The notes: generated by a model not told the origin, from the letters alone. Positions 1 to 8,451 are shown, numbered from the stretch's first letter. The stretch is DNA of 64,000 nucleotides from Nostoc sp. KVJ3 (GCF_026127265.1 NZ_WWFG01000002.1:682001-746000); one strand, 5' to 3'. A program made the numbers and translations.

Positions 1-639
1 TAAAGTCACTGGCGTGAGATATTTTGCTGCTGCTGCCATAATGATTTTGCCGACGGCTGTGCCACCGGTAAAAAAGATATGGTCAAACTTTTCTGCAAGT
101 AGTTTTTGACTTGCTTCCACACCTCCTTCTACGACTGCAATATAAGCGGGATCGAAATGTTTGGTAATAATTTCAGTAATAATATGGGAGGTATGAGAAG
201 CAATCTCTGAAGGTTTGATAATTGCACAATTTCCGGCTGCGATCGCACCTATTAACGGTGAGATAATTAACTGAAATGGATAATTCCAAGGGCCGATAAT
301 TAAGACAACCCCTAACGGTTCTGAATAAATTTTCGCTGAGTAGGAAAAGAAATCCCAAGAAACCGCCGCTTTTTTAGGACTAGTCCAGTTTTGAAGATGT
401 TTTATAACATAATCAATTTCCTTAATTACGCTGATTTCTGTAAGATAAGTTTCTACTTCAGGCTTATGTAAATCTGCTTGTAAAGCCTCGACTATTGCTT
501 GTTCATGCTCAATAATTGCTTGCTTGAGAATTTTGAGTTGTTCAATGCGAAAAGTGACATCTTTAGTTTTGCCAGATTGAAAAAAATGACGCTGATTTTG
601 GATAATCTTGCTGACGTTAGATAATTCAGTAGTAATCAT
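1..639 (-). CDS. Aldehyde dehydrogenase family protein, N-terminal part (cut by window edge)
   Basis: The frame stays open for 213 codons from an ATG at 639 to base 1, so only the N-terminal half is present. It holds the NAD-binding part of the family: an IIGPWNYPFQL stretch near residue 115, then AIIKPSEIASHTS and, near the end, DHIFFTGGTAVGK. These match the class-3-like aldehyde dehydrogenases that act on fatty or apocarotenoid aldehydes. The catalytic Cys and Glu lie beyond the window, so activity cannot be judged. The start is followed by a helical segment rich in Q, E and K, as expected of this family. The upstream 190 bases are AT-rich and separate it from the kinase gene, which lies on the same strand. 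Confidence 0.85.
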   Translation of the reverse strand, partial: MITTELSNVSKIIQNQRHFFQSGKTKDVTFRIEQLKILKQAIIEHEQAIVEALQADLHKPEVETYLTEISVIKEIDYVIKHLQNWTSPKKAAVSWDFFSYSAKIYSEPLGVVLIIGPWNYPFQLIISPLIGAIAAGNCAIIKPSEIASHTSHIITEIITKHFDPAYIAVVEGGVEASQKLLAEKFDHIFFTGGTAVGKIIMAAAAKYLTPVTL

Positions 640-827
640 TGTTTTGCACCCTAAAAAAGTATTTTTTTAATGTAGTCTTGCTATTCCAGAATATTTAATT
701 CATATTTTTATATATTTGATTTTCTCATTGTAATAATTACTTTAAATCCTTGCTATATAGTAGTTATAATTTATGAAATATTCGGATAAAATACTCCATA
801 TTTCATAAATTATAATTGCTAATTTTC

Positions 828-1967
828 TCATGTTGTCGTGGGTAGAAGAACAATAAATACACTACCTTTACCCAACTCAGAATTCAACAAAATAATCCCT
901 TGATGTGCCTCGACAATTCGGCGAGCAAGGTAAAGTCCTAAGCCACTACCAGAACTTTTGTGACTACCTTGACGAAATCGTTCAAAAATGGTGGCTTGTT
1001 CTTCAGTGGGAATACCTGGGCCAGTATCCGCTATCTCAATTCTAATATAATTAACGGAATTGGATTTTCCAAATAACTCAGATTGACTACTTTTGTCGAA
1101 TTGAGGTTGAGAGGTGAAACGAATATTAATAGATCCAGAGTCGGTAAATTTGATCGCATTACCGATAAGATTTGTAAATAGACGATGCAATTCCAAGCGA
1201 TCGCCCATGACTGTGTTTGACTCTTCAGTAAAATCTAAATTTAGCGACAGTTTTTTATCTTGAGCTAGAGGTGCTAATTCTCCAGTCACCTCCTCTAGCA
1301 AACGTCCCAGATTAACTGGTTGAAATGCCAAGCTTTTGCGACCGGCTTCAAAGCGATAAACTTCCAATAAGGTATTGACCATAGTCAGCAGGTTGATATT
1401 ACTACGGGCCATGATGGTGATTACTTCGTGCATTTGCGGTGATAATGTTCCCAACGCACCTTGTTGAAATAGCATCAACATGCGATCGGCAGCTACTAAA
1501 GGAGTGCGTAAATCGTGAGTGAGACGAGAGACAAAATCTTCTCGCTGACGGGCAATTTCATCACGTTCATCCATACTATGCTTCAAACGTAAGAGCGATC
1601 GCACTCGTGCCAGCAATTCATCTACTGTTACAGGTTTGCGGATAAAATCATCAGCACCCAAATCTAATCCGTGGGCGACGTTGGGCGCATCGTGGGCAGT
1701 AATCAGCAATATGGGGATATATTGTGGCAATTTCATCTCTCCACGAATATATTTAGTGACTTCGTACCCGTCCATACCTGGCATCATCAAATCCAGCAAA
1801 ACCAAGTCACAAGGAGAAGCTTTCAATTCTGCTAAAGCCGAAATTCCATTTTCTGCTGTGCTAACTGTGTAACCTTCTTCTTCCAAAATAGTTTTGATCA
1901 AAAACACGTTATCAGGAGAGTCATCAACAACCAGAATTTTACCTGAGCGAGAAGATTGTGAAGTCAT
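828..1967 (-). CDS. Response regulator-histidine kinase hybrid
   Basis: A 379-residue two-component protein with the receiver first. The acidic pair is D15-D16, the phospho-acceptor is D59 in LLDLMMPG and the conserved lysine is K111 in IRKP. A HisKA dimerisation helix follows with its H-box RLTHDLRTP (phospho-histidine about H151). Then comes an HATPase domain with N-box LFTNLIGNAIKFT, G1 box DTGPGIP and G2 box GSGLGLYLARR. No membrane segment or sensor domain is seen, so it is probably a soluble relay kinase whose output is set by another kinase. I chose the ATG at 1967 (MTSQSSRSG) because the receiver fold starts ten residues later; an upstream ATG at 2027 would add 20 hydrophobic residues. 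The ligand and partner are unknown. Confidence 0.88.
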   Translation of the reverse strand: MTSQSSRSGKILVVDDSPDNVFLIKTILEEEGYTVSTAENGISALAELKASPCDLVLLDLMMPGMDGYEVTKYIRGEMKLPQYIPILLITAHDAPNVAHGLDLGADDFIRKPVTVDELLARVRSLLRLKHSMDERDEIARQREDFVSRLTHDLRTPLVAADRMLMLFQQGALGTLSPQMHEVITIMARSNINLLTMVNTLLEVYRFEAGRKSLAFQPVNLGRLLEEVTGELAPLAQDKKLSLNLDFTEESNTVMGDRLELHRLFTNLIGNAIKFTDSGSINIRFTSQPQFDKSSQSELFGKSNSVNYIRIEIADTGPGIPTEEQATIFERFRQGSHKSSGSGLGLYLARRIVEAHQGIILLNSELGKGSVFIVLLPTTT

Positions 1968-2032
1968 ATAGATGCAAGGTACGGGGTAAAAGTAAATTTT
2001 TGATAAGACTAGCTGTATTTGTAACAATTTGT

Positions 2033-2263
2033 CTAGCTATATGTGTGTGAATCGTTCTCTTTTGTTGGCTCAGGCAGAGACTTTAGAGATGTTTTGAGCA
2101 AAATCCAATCGAGATAGAGTATGAGAATCTGCATTTTCAGAAAGTAGTTGAGACATTGGAAACTTTCATCCCTCAGCAGCCATGCCCAGATTTTTTTCAG
2201 CAATAGCACTAGGATAACTTCAATACATTTCTTGAGAATCAGAGTAATTAATATTTCTAACAT
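2033..2263 (-). CDS. Possible small hydrophobic protein, unrecognised
   Basis: A 76-codon frame upstream of the kinase gene on the same strand. Residues 1-30 are rich in L, I and V with interspersed lysines, a pattern of a short amphipathic or membrane helix, and the tail is polar. A GAGG lies eight bases before the ATG, which is reasonable ribosome-binding spacing. I do not recognise the family and there is no second line of support, so it may be a chance frame in a leader region. If real, it would be translated just before the kinase, whose ATG lies 66 bases further on. Confidence 0.3.
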   Translation of the reverse strand: MLEILITLILKKCIEVILVLLLKKIWAWLLRDESFQCLNYFLKMQILILYLDWILLKTSLKSLPEPTKENDSHTYS

Positions 2264-2431
2264 TGCGATCGCCTCAGTTACTTGACTGAGTTCAATGTCG
2301 CAATTTTATTTTGTAGTTATTTATTTGACTTGTTGTGACTTAGATTGACTTGTCTTGACATATCTTTACTAGCCGCCAATCTCTGCAAACGCAAGCTAGA
2401 CTGAACTTTAAGGCGATTTCACACTAGGTAT

Positions 2432-2632
2432 ATGTCGTTACCAAGAGACTTTCTGACACAACTAGAGCAATACAGCGAATTGTCAAACCGAGAAAAGGCA
2501 GTCTTTTTGGAAATCTTTGGTAATGGCAAGAGTCGGCTCTTAGTAAATTGCTTAAACAGCGATTGTAATATTAGCGATAAAATTAGACAAAAAATTGAGC
2601 ATAACTTGCTATTACCAATAAGTAAAATATAA
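2432..2632 (+). CDS. Small protein resembling the N-terminal HTH of cyanobacterial signalling NTPases
   Basis: A 66-residue frame starting MSLPRDFLTQLEQYSELSNRE. The opening (MxLPxDFLxxL...LSxxExxVFLxxFGxG) is like the short helical domain that begins many cyanobacterial NB-ARC, WD40 and vWA-MoxR associated proteins. Here it stops after about 65 residues with no effector domain behind it. It is therefore either a free-standing adaptor domain or the stump of a lost large gene. The surroundings favour a stump, because the next 1.2 kb holds other decayed genes. The family link rests on remembered sequence character only. Confidence 0.4.
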   Translation: MSLPRDFLTQLEQYSELSNREKAVFLEIFGNGKSRLLVNCLNSDCNISDKIRQKIEHNLLLPISKI

Positions 2633-2773
2633 ACGAAAAATAACACAGAGATTTTCTAATTTTGCATTTTAAACTTTTTTCCACATTTTCTGATGAAAGG
2701 GAGTGTGCAACAAGTAAATAAGAAACCATTCCTTATCATAAAACAACGGATATTTGGCAACGAGCCACCATGC

Positions 2774-2833
2774 TCATTCCCCAGAGACGATATTATCCAA
2801 CACTTGCTGGAATTCTGCTGTGGAAGGAATTGC
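2774..2833 (-). pseudogene. Remnant of the 3' end of an Rpn-family nuclease gene
   Basis: Read on the minus strand, this stretch encodes AIPSTAEFQQVLDNIVSGE then a stop. That is nearly the same as the last residues of the intact gene at 3588-4541 (AIPSTTEFQQLLDNLTSGK). The match ends at base 2833, where a palindromic repeat begins. It is a 20-codon leftover of a second copy and codes for nothing functional. Confidence 0.75.
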
Positions 2834-2880
2834 GTAGGCGTTGGCGTAGCCTCTCGCAGAGAAGCCCGTCGTAGACATCG
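2834..2880. repeat. Nostoc-type interspersed palindromic repeat
   Basis: The stretch carries GGCGTTGGCGTAGCCTCTCG, then CAGAGAAGCCCGTCGTAGAC and a CATCGC end. This GGCGTAGCC/CTCTCGCAGAGAAG family is, to my knowledge, scattered through Nostoc and Anabaena genomes. Related pieces occur at about 59076-59108 and 54022-54050. It abuts the truncated Rpn fragment exactly where homology to the intact gene is lost. Confidence 0.6.
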
Positions 2881-2886
2881 CTCCCA

Positions 2887-3253
2887 TTACACAATTTGCA
2901 CTGACTGAGTGTTAATTTCTGTTAAATTAGTCAATCTGACATCATTTGTGAACAATGTTGCATTTAGAGATTTTGCAGTTGCTACAATTATTGCGTCAGG
3001 AAGCCTGAGTCTATATTGTTTGCGAAATTCGATTGTTAAATTCTTAATATTATTATCAACACCGACAACTGTAATTTTATTTAAAAAATCAATAATTTGT
3101 GTTTCTTCTTCTAGACTAAGATTTGGATAAGAGAGTAATTCAATCTCAGTAATCACTGAAATATTGTCCTAATGGTAGTGGGTTTACCAAGCGACCACCC
3201 AAAAAATACAAGACTACATTTGTATCTAAAAAAATCAAAGTTTGTATCAACAC
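2887..3253 (-). pseudogene. VapC-like PIN-domain toxin with a frameshift
   Basis: Two overlapping frames together make a full PIN domain. From a GTG at 3253 the first frame reads MLIQTLIFLDTNVVLYFLGG and runs to ...PLPLGQYF. It hits a stop just past 3160. The second frame continues from about 3156 with VITEIELLSYP, then RLPDAIIVATA and FTNDVRL. All the PIN acidic residues are there (D of DTN, E of TEIE, D of LPDA, D of TND), but split between frames. One base gained or lost at about 3157-3167 would rejoin them. The GTG overlaps the antitoxin TAG by one base, the usual coupling for such pairs. It is either a mutated toxin or a sequencing error. Confidence 0.75.
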
Positions 3254-3462
3254 TACTCATGCCTAATTTGCTGCTGATATTCCAAAGGGTCTTGAGTTAA
3301 TTGAATTACACCAGCATACTGGTTTAAATTAAACTCTTGTTTTTGTTCTGATTGATGAGCTTCTAATATCTTCTCAATTTGCTGCCAGTCCTGATAATCA
3401 ATCAACACTGCTACCGGACGCATGGCTTCATCAGTCACAATTTTTGTCTTAAAAGGTAGCAT
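3253..3462 (-). CDS. Antitoxin partner of the PIN toxin (Phd/YefM-like)
   Basis: A 69-residue protein directly upstream of the PIN toxin gene on the same strand. Residues 1-35 (KTKIVTDEAMRPVAVLIDYQDWQQIEKILE) have the strand-helix pattern of Phd/YefM-like antitoxins, where the N-terminal half binds DNA. The C-terminal half, rich in Q and E, would be the toxin-neutralising tail. Stop and toxin start overlap by one base. Antitoxins of this type usually repress their own promoter, which would lie in the AT-rich bases 3463-3520. The antitoxin is intact although the toxin is broken, as expected if the toxin was lost first. Confidence 0.7.
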   Translation of the reverse strand: MLPFKTKIVTDEAMRPVAVLIDYQDWQQIEKILEAHQSEQKQEFNLNQYAGVIQLTQDPLEYQQQIRHE

Positions 3463-3587
3463 AATTTTCTATATCAAATACAACATTTTACTATTTGATC
3501 GTAACCTCAAGACAGAAAATTAATGAGGGCAACTTTCTTCTCATCTTTAAGAGCGATATCTAGCAAAAAAACGCTCTATGCCTACGC

Positions 3588-4541
3588 TTATTTCCCAGAG
3601 GTGAGATTATCTAATAGTTGCTGGAATTCTGTTGTGGAAGGAATTGCGATCGCACTTTTGAAAAGCGTTTTTAGCACAGATGGTTCTTCTATCTTATTGA
3701 CAACTTCGACAATAGAGCTTGGCACTTCTCCAAATCGTGTTTCTAGAACTGTAATTATGCTTTCTCTAGCAGTTTCAACAATTCCTTCTTCTTTTGCTAG
3801 CCTTTCAATACTAGTTACGTACCGCATTCTATCTGCCTCCTCGTAACTTCTTACTTCTGTTTTAAAACTAAGTGCCAACTCTTTTGGCAAAACCATTATC
3901 CAGTCGATAAACCGAAATAATTCCCGAATATCTTCCCGGCTATATCCCCGTTCATACAGCCGTCTGACTAGGCTTAGTTTCCACTGTAGCCGATTTTCTG
4001 GGTTTCGTTGCGTTGCTTTGGTCTTGAGATGCGCCATCACAATTACACCAAAGGGGTTGGTCGTTTGCTCTAAGGTTTCCCACCCTTGCTCATAGTCCAA
4101 CAGTTTCGCCACAGGAAACTCTAAGCTGACACGACACCCGCCCAGTTGATAGCTGTAGGTGGAAGGTCGCCAATTCGCTTGTTCATCTGCTAAAACTGCT
4201 AAACTAATGACTCGCTTTTTATGGCGGTCAAACAAGCGGTAATTATATGTATACATCCGTTCGGCAAATTGGCTGTCATATTGCCCTTGGACTTCCACAT
4301 GAACCAATACCCAAGCTTCTTCTCCATCCAGTAGCCAAACTTTTGCAACTTTATCGACCAAACGCCGCCCAATTTCTGCATCCGGTTCTAGCTGTTGCAG
4401 TTCTGTGTCCAGAAATTCATAAGGTCGCGTCCAGTCGATTTCGGCATAAGCTTGGGTGAAAAAGAATTCCAGAAAGCGGGGAAAATATAGCTCGATGACT
4501 TCTTTCCAAGGACTATCGTAATCAGTAAGTTGCTCGGTCAT
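3588..4541 (-). CDS. Rpn-family recombination-promoting nuclease / putative transposase
   Basis: A 317-residue member of the PD-(D/E)XK 'cytosolic/transposase_31' group common in cyanobacteria. The N-terminal PWKEVIELYFPRFLEFFF is typical, and the nuclease core includes DTELQQ and VLVHVEVQGQ (the E-x-Q end of the PD-(D/E)XK motif) at about residues 45-90. The middle (NPFGVIVMAHLKTKATQ) and RLYERGYSREDIRELFRFIDW are also family features. The ATG sits only 3 bp after the ureC stop, so it is probably read through from the urease operon. Relatives nick DNA and raise RecA-independent recombination. Two decayed pieces of the same family lie at 2774-2833 and 16774-16935. Confidence 0.85.
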   Translation of the reverse strand: MTEQLTDYDSPWKEVIELYFPRFLEFFFTQAYAEIDWTRPYEFLDTELQQLEPDAEIGRRLVDKVAKVWLLDGEEAWVLVHVEVQGQYDSQFAERMYTYNYRLFDRHKKRVISLAVLADEQANWRPSTYSYQLGGCRVSLEFPVAKLLDYEQGWETLEQTTNPFGVIVMAHLKTKATQRNPENRLQWKLSLVRRLYERGYSREDIRELFRFIDWIMVLPKELALSFKTEVRSYEEADRMRYVTSIERLAKEEGIVETARESIITVLETRFGEVPSSIVEVVNKIEEPSVLKTLFKSAIAIPSTTEFQQLLDNLTSGK

Positions 4542-4544
4542 GAA

Positions 4545-6260
4545 TTAAAACAAAAAGTATCTCTGTGCCATTGGTAAAACTGTCGCAGGTTCACAAATCA
4601 GCAACTTACCATCAGCCCTGACTTGATATGTTTCTGGATCTACTTCAATGTGGGGTAGTGCATCATTCAGCTTCATATCCCGCTTACTCAATTGGCGTGT
4701 CCCAGAAACTGCAACTGCTGCCTTTTGTAAACCTAGCTGGCTGGGAATTTCTTTCTCTAAAGCTGCTTGGGAAACAAAAGTTAATGATGTGGCATGACGC
4801 GCCCCTGCAAAACTACCAAACATCGATCGCATATAAACGGGTTGCGGTGTGGGAATACTGGCGTTAGGATCGCCCATTTGCGCCCATGCAATCATTCCGC
4901 CTTTAATCACTATCTCTGGTTTCACACCAAAAAACGCCGATCGCCACAAACATAAATCTGCTAATTTTCCCTCTTCCACTGAACCCACATATTGAGCAAT
5001 TCCGTGAGCGATCGCAGGATTTATAGTATATTTAGCAACATATCTTTTTGCCCGAAAATTATCTGCTTTTTGCTCAGTTCCTTGTGGGTTAAGAGTTCCC
5101 CGTTGTAACTTCATTTTGTGAGATGTCTGCCAGGTACGAATTATAACTTCGCCTACCCTCCCCATCGCCTGGGAGTCGGAAGAAATCATGCTAAATGCGC
5201 CTAAGTCGTGCAAAATATCTTCAGCAGCAATGGTTTCTCGGCGGATACGAGATTCAGCAAAAGCAACATCTTCAGCGATCGCAGGATCGAGGTGATGACA
5301 TACCATCAACATATCCAGATGTTCGTCTAAAGTGTTGAGGGTGTAAGGGCGTGTGGGGTTGGTGGAAGATGGTAAAACGTTGGCTTGTCCGCAAACTTTG
5401 ATGATATCTGGTGCGTGTCCACCCCCTGCGCCTTCGGTGTGGTAAGTGTGGATGACACGATTCTTGAAAGCTGCGATCGTATCTTCCACAAATCCGGCTT
5501 CATTCAGGGTATCAGTATGAATCGCTACTTGCACATCATATTCATCGGCAACACTGAGGCAAGTATCAATTGCTGCGGGTGTAGTTCCCCAGTCTTCATG
5601 TAGTTTTAACCCCATTGCACCGGCGGCTACTTGTTCTATAAGTCCTTGGGGTTGACTTGTGTTACCTTTGCCCAAAAATCCTAAGTTGACGGGAAAAGCA
5701 TCAGCAGCTTGCAACATTCGGTAAATATTCCAAGGGCCGGGGGTGCAGGTAGTGGCATTTGTACCTGTGGCGGGGCCAGTACCGCCGCCGATCATGGTGG
5801 TAATGCCGGAAGCGATCGCCACGTCAATCTGTTGGGGACAAATAAAATGAATATGGGCATCAATACCGCCAGCAGTGAGAATCATTCCTTCACCAGCTAA
5901 GGCTTCAGTTCCGGGGCCAATAATAATATCTACATTGTCTTGAATATAAGGATTTCCGGCTTTACCAATTTTGAAAATCTTGCCATCTTTAATGCCAATA
6001 TCCGCTTTGACAATACCCCACCAATCGAGAATTAAGGCATTAGTAATGACTAAATCTACAGCACCATCGGCGTTGGAAATGGGGGATTGTCCCATTCCGT
6101 CACGGATGACTTTACCGCCGCCAAATTTTACTTCATCGCCGTAGGTGGTGAAATCTTGTTCAACTTCGATAAATAATTCTGTGTCTGCAAGTCGGATGCG
6201 ATCGCCTACTGTTGGCCCATAAGTTTCGGCGTAGGCGCGGCGATCCATTCTGTAACTCAT
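4545..6260 (-). CDS. ureC: Urease subunit alpha
   Basis: A 571-residue catalytic subunit of nickel urease, which splits urea to ammonia and carbamate in the cytoplasm. The metal ligands are visible in order: HIH in GGIDAHIHFICPQQ, the lysine to be carbamylated in GLKLHEDWG, His in VAIHTDTLNE, His in TEGAGGGHAPDI and Asp in MISSDSQAMGRVGE. The flap His is in DMLMVCHHLDP. Length and start (MSYRMDRRAYAETYGPTVGDR) are standard. It is the last structural gene of a minus-strand urease operon but is separated from ureB by a coq4-like gene. Accessory genes ureE, ureF and ureG are not in this window. Confidence 0.98.
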   Translation of the reverse strand: MSYRMDRRAYAETYGPTVGDRIRLADTELFIEVEQDFTTYGDEVKFGGGKVIRDGMGQSPISNADGAVDLVITNALILDWWGIVKADIGIKDGKIFKIGKAGNPYIQDNVDIIIGPGTEALAGEGMILTAGGIDAHIHFICPQQIDVAIASGITTMIGGGTGPATGTNATTCTPGPWNIYRMLQAADAFPVNLGFLGKGNTSQPQGLIEQVAAGAMGLKLHEDWGTTPAAIDTCLSVADEYDVQVAIHTDTLNEAGFVEDTIAAFKNRVIHTYHTEGAGGGHAPDIIKVCGQANVLPSSTNPTRPYTLNTLDEHLDMLMVCHHLDPAIAEDVAFAESRIRRETIAAEDILHDLGAFSMISSDSQAMGRVGEVIIRTWQTSHKMKLQRGTLNPQGTEQKADNFRAKRYVAKYTINPAIAHGIAQYVGSVEEGKLADLCLWRSAFFGVKPEIVIKGGMIAWAQMGDPNASIPTPQPVYMRSMFGSFAGARHATSLTFVSQAALEKEIPSQLGLQKAAVAVSGTRQLSKRDMKLNDALPHIEVDPETYQVRADGKLLICEPATVLPMAQRYFLF

Positions 6261-6273
6261 TATCTCATTCCTC

Positions 6274-6942
6274 TTAATTTAAAATATCTGAATCAATTTC
6301 TAATTCAGTTCTCCATTCTGATAAAGCTTTATCCCAATTTTCTTCCCACTTTTGTGCTAATAATGGTTTTGCTTTTGACCCCATTCTGTAGCCGAGAGCT
6401 ATCTGTTCTAAGAAATCAGGGAGAACATCTGGCGATTTTACGAGGATGGATAATAACCCGCCTCCTACTAAGAAAACAGCTAAATTTCTGCGGGTTTGGG
6501 CTAATTCAAAAGCTTTAAGACCTAGTTCTCCCAGTCCATCAGTCTTAAAACCTGTAACTATATGCCAAATATCATGAGTTTGACGGCTGCGTAACAGCAC
6601 ATAACTCACATCGTCTTCTACTTGTATTTGACGATAAAAACTGGGGTCAAAACCAGATTTTTTAATATAAGATGCGTAGGCATATCCTAATGAGTCTTCA
6701 GGATATTGCAGCAATACTTCGATATCAGGATATGGTGCAATATAACGTTCTTGAATCAACAGGGATACTTCAGGTTGAGTATTTAACCACTCAACAGATA
6801 ATAAACTCGCCTGGGTGTAACGCAACTCATCTTCAAGATTGTAAATATAGTCTAGGTTAGTTGGTTCTCTAAACAGACACACCATTGATTTCAATATAGT
6901 TTTAAAATCACGGCTGATGCGTCGCTGTTCTGCTATTAACAT
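6274..6942 (-). CDS. Coq4-family protein embedded in the urease operon
   Basis: A 222-residue protein with the Coq4 signature: TRQTHDIWHIVTGF-type HDxxH motif (here SRQTHDIWHIVTG) followed by DGLGELGLKAFELAQTR. In eukaryotes Coq4 organises ubiquinone synthesis and binds a metal at this motif. Cyanobacteria make plastoquinone, not ubiquinone, so the substrate is uncertain. The C-terminal third includes YRMGSKAKPLLAQKWEENWD, also family-like. It lies 14 bp upstream of ureC and 32 bp downstream of ureB, on the same strand, so co-transcription with urease is likely. Whether it takes part in urea metabolism is not known to me. Confidence 0.85.
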   Translation of the reverse strand: MLIAEQRRISRDFKTILKSMVCLFREPTNLDYIYNLEDELRYTQASLLSVEWLNTQPEVSLLIQERYIAPYPDIEVLLQYPEDSLGYAYASYIKKSGFDPSFYRQIQVEDDVSYVLLRSRQTHDIWHIVTGFKTDGLGELGLKAFELAQTRRNLAVFLVGGGLLSILVKSPDVLPDFLEQIALGYRMGSKAKPLLAQKWEENWDKALSEWRTELEIDSDILN

Positions 6943-6973
6943 ATAAAATCCTCAATGAATGTCTGAGTCTATT

Positions 6974-7288
6974 TTAGATTAGTGGCAAGTTTCCGTTAAT
7001 TTTGGCGTTGAAGCCGTAGACTTGGCGAGTACCTACTAAGGGGACTAATATAATTTCTTTTTCATCCCCTGGTTCAAAGCGGACTGCGGTTCCTGCGGGG
7101 ATATCGAGGCGCATTCCTCGCGCTTGTTCTCTGTCAAAATTTAAGGCGCTGTTAACTTCATAAAAGTGATAGTGGGAACCGACTTGTATGGGGCGATCGC
7201 CTGTATTTGACACTTGCAATTTTATAGTTGGACGACCAACATTTAGTTCAATTTCACCTGTTGGTGTGATAATTTCTCCAGGAATCAT
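6974..7288 (-). CDS. ureB: Urease subunit beta
   Basis: A 104-residue structural subunit of the three-gene type of urease. It begins MIPGEIITPTGEIELN and holds the typical NTGDRPIQVGSHYHFYEVN and LDIPAGTAVRFEPGDEKE segments. The start at 7288 is chosen because it gives the family's normal N-terminus. A longer frame reaching 7345 would overlap the preceding gene, which ends at 7302. The subunit packs with UreA and UreC in the trimeric enzyme and has no catalytic residues of its own. Confidence 0.97.
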   Translation of the reverse strand: MIPGEIITPTGEIELNVGRPTIKLQVSNTGDRPIQVGSHYHFYEVNSALNFDREQARGMRLDIPAGTAVRFEPGDEKEIILVPLVGTRQVYGFNAKINGNLPLI

Positions 7289-7301
7289 ATTCACCTTTTT
7301 A

Positions 7302-8090
7302 CTAGCCAATAAATATAGACATACTATTTCGTGAGTTGCTACCAATTGGAAGTTTAATAAAATTCTGTGATGGGTAAACCTCCTTCAAAATACTTTCTAG
7401 TTTCTTTGCTTCTTCCTCTTCGTTTCCTAAATCATATCGAATTTCATAACCCTTGGGTTTTCCTAATCGTTCAAAAAATGATTCTGTTTCTTGTTTAACA
7501 TCTATTTGTTCTGTACGGAAACCATACTCTATCAGTTTTGTCTTGATTTGGTTTGCTGCTTCTAGCAAATTTTGTTTGTTATTCTCAGGATAAATGTTTA
7601 TTTTATAAGTATTTAATCTACCAAATTTATTAATATCTGTACTGACTATTGCCGCTTCTTTTCTGACTTCAGGAGTAGTCGATTTTAGTGTATTAACCCA
7701 GTCTGCTATTTTTTTACCTACCTCCAAGTCCATTAAGGTCAAAAGTGACAAAGCCTTTATTTGCGTTTTAGGATTATCACTCTTGATATCTTCATAAAAT
7801 AATTCAATATATTTCTGCTGTACATTAGTTCTGTTCTCTTCTTTTTGTCTTTCCAATTGTTCTCTTGATTGTTTGTCTGCAAGCCGAAATTGATCCTTTG
7901 AAATGTCAACAGATGCTTTATTGGTTACAAAAGCTAGTATGCCAAGCGTAAGCGGGAGTAAAAGCTTTTCTAAAACTTCTAGCATTTCTGATAACTTCGA
8001 TTTTTTTTGCTGTGAATGTAATTCTAACTTTTCCAGCCTGGTCAATATTTCCTCTAATTTTTGATATCTTTCCTCATTATCTTGAGTCAT
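7302..8090 (-). CDS. Unrecognised coiled-coil membrane protein inside the urease operon
   Basis: A 262-residue protein I cannot name. Residues 1-45 form a charged coiled coil (EERYQKLEEILTRLEKLELH). A hydrophobic helix follows (LEKLLLPLTLGILAFVTNKA, about 42-62). A second charged helical region comes next, then HEAT-like sequence (DNPKTQIKALSLLTLMDL). The C-terminal 110 residues (YKINIYPENNKQNLLEAANQ and on) resemble the small alpha/beta C-terminal domain attached to LytR-type and SPOR-like proteins. It stands between ureA and ureB with 58 and 13 bp gaps on the same strand. Its place interrupts the normal ureABC order, so it is either a passenger or a membrane anchor or sensor for the system. 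Confidence 0.7.
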   Translation of the reverse strand: MTQDNEERYQKLEEILTRLEKLELHSQQKKSKLSEMLEVLEKLLLPLTLGILAFVTNKASVDISKDQFRLADKQSREQLERQKEENRTNVQQKYIELFYEDIKSDNPKTQIKALSLLTLMDLEVGKKIADWVNTLKSTTPEVRKEAAIVSTDINKFGRLNTYKINIYPENNKQNLLEAANQIKTKLIEYGFRTEQIDVKQETESFFERLGKPKGYEIRYDLGNEEEEAKKLESILKEVYPSQNFIKLPIGSNSRNSMSIFIG

Positions 8091-8148
8091 ATCTGTCTAC
8101 TCATTATTATTTATAATGGTTGTTTGCCTATGGTTAATTTGAGATTAA

Positions 8149-8451
8149 TTAACGAATTGGATTATGTACCGTCACTAACTTTGTACCATCAGGAAAAGTA
8201 GCTTCCACCTGCACTTCATGCACCATTTCTGATATTCCTTCCATGACATCATCCCGCGTTAATAGTGTTGTACCATAACTCATCAATTCAGCTACAGTTT
8301 GCCCATCTCTCGCCCCTTCTAAAATAGCAGCAGAAATATAAGCAACAGCTTCAGGATAATTCAGTTTTAAACCCCTTCCTTTACGTCTTTCTGCTAATAA
8401 AGCAGCAGTGAAAATCAATAACTTATCTTTTTCCTGCGGCGTAAGTTGCAT
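8149..8451 (-). CDS. ureA: Urease subunit gamma
   Basis: A 100-residue subunit beginning MQLTPQEKDKLLIFTAALLA, with RKGRGLKLNYPEAVAYISA and the C-terminal VEATFPDGTKLVTVHNPI, all diagnostic. The start at 8451 has GAGAGTAGGA just upstream as ribosome-binding site. An in-frame extension to 8526 would translate a genomic repeat and is rejected. ureD ends 40 bp upstream. Confidence 0.97.
   Translation of the reverse strand: MQLTPQEKDKLLIFTAALLAERRKGRGLKLNYPEAVAYISAAILEGARDGQTVAELMSYGTTLLTRDDVMEGISEMVHEVQVEATFPDGTKLVTVHNPIR

Noticed and set aside
2693..2908. 71-codon + frame
   Set aside because: It is made of the Rpn remnant in antisense plus an interspersed repeat.
7289..7345. N-terminal extension of UreB
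   Set aside because: It would overlap the preceding gene and gives residues absent from the UreB family.
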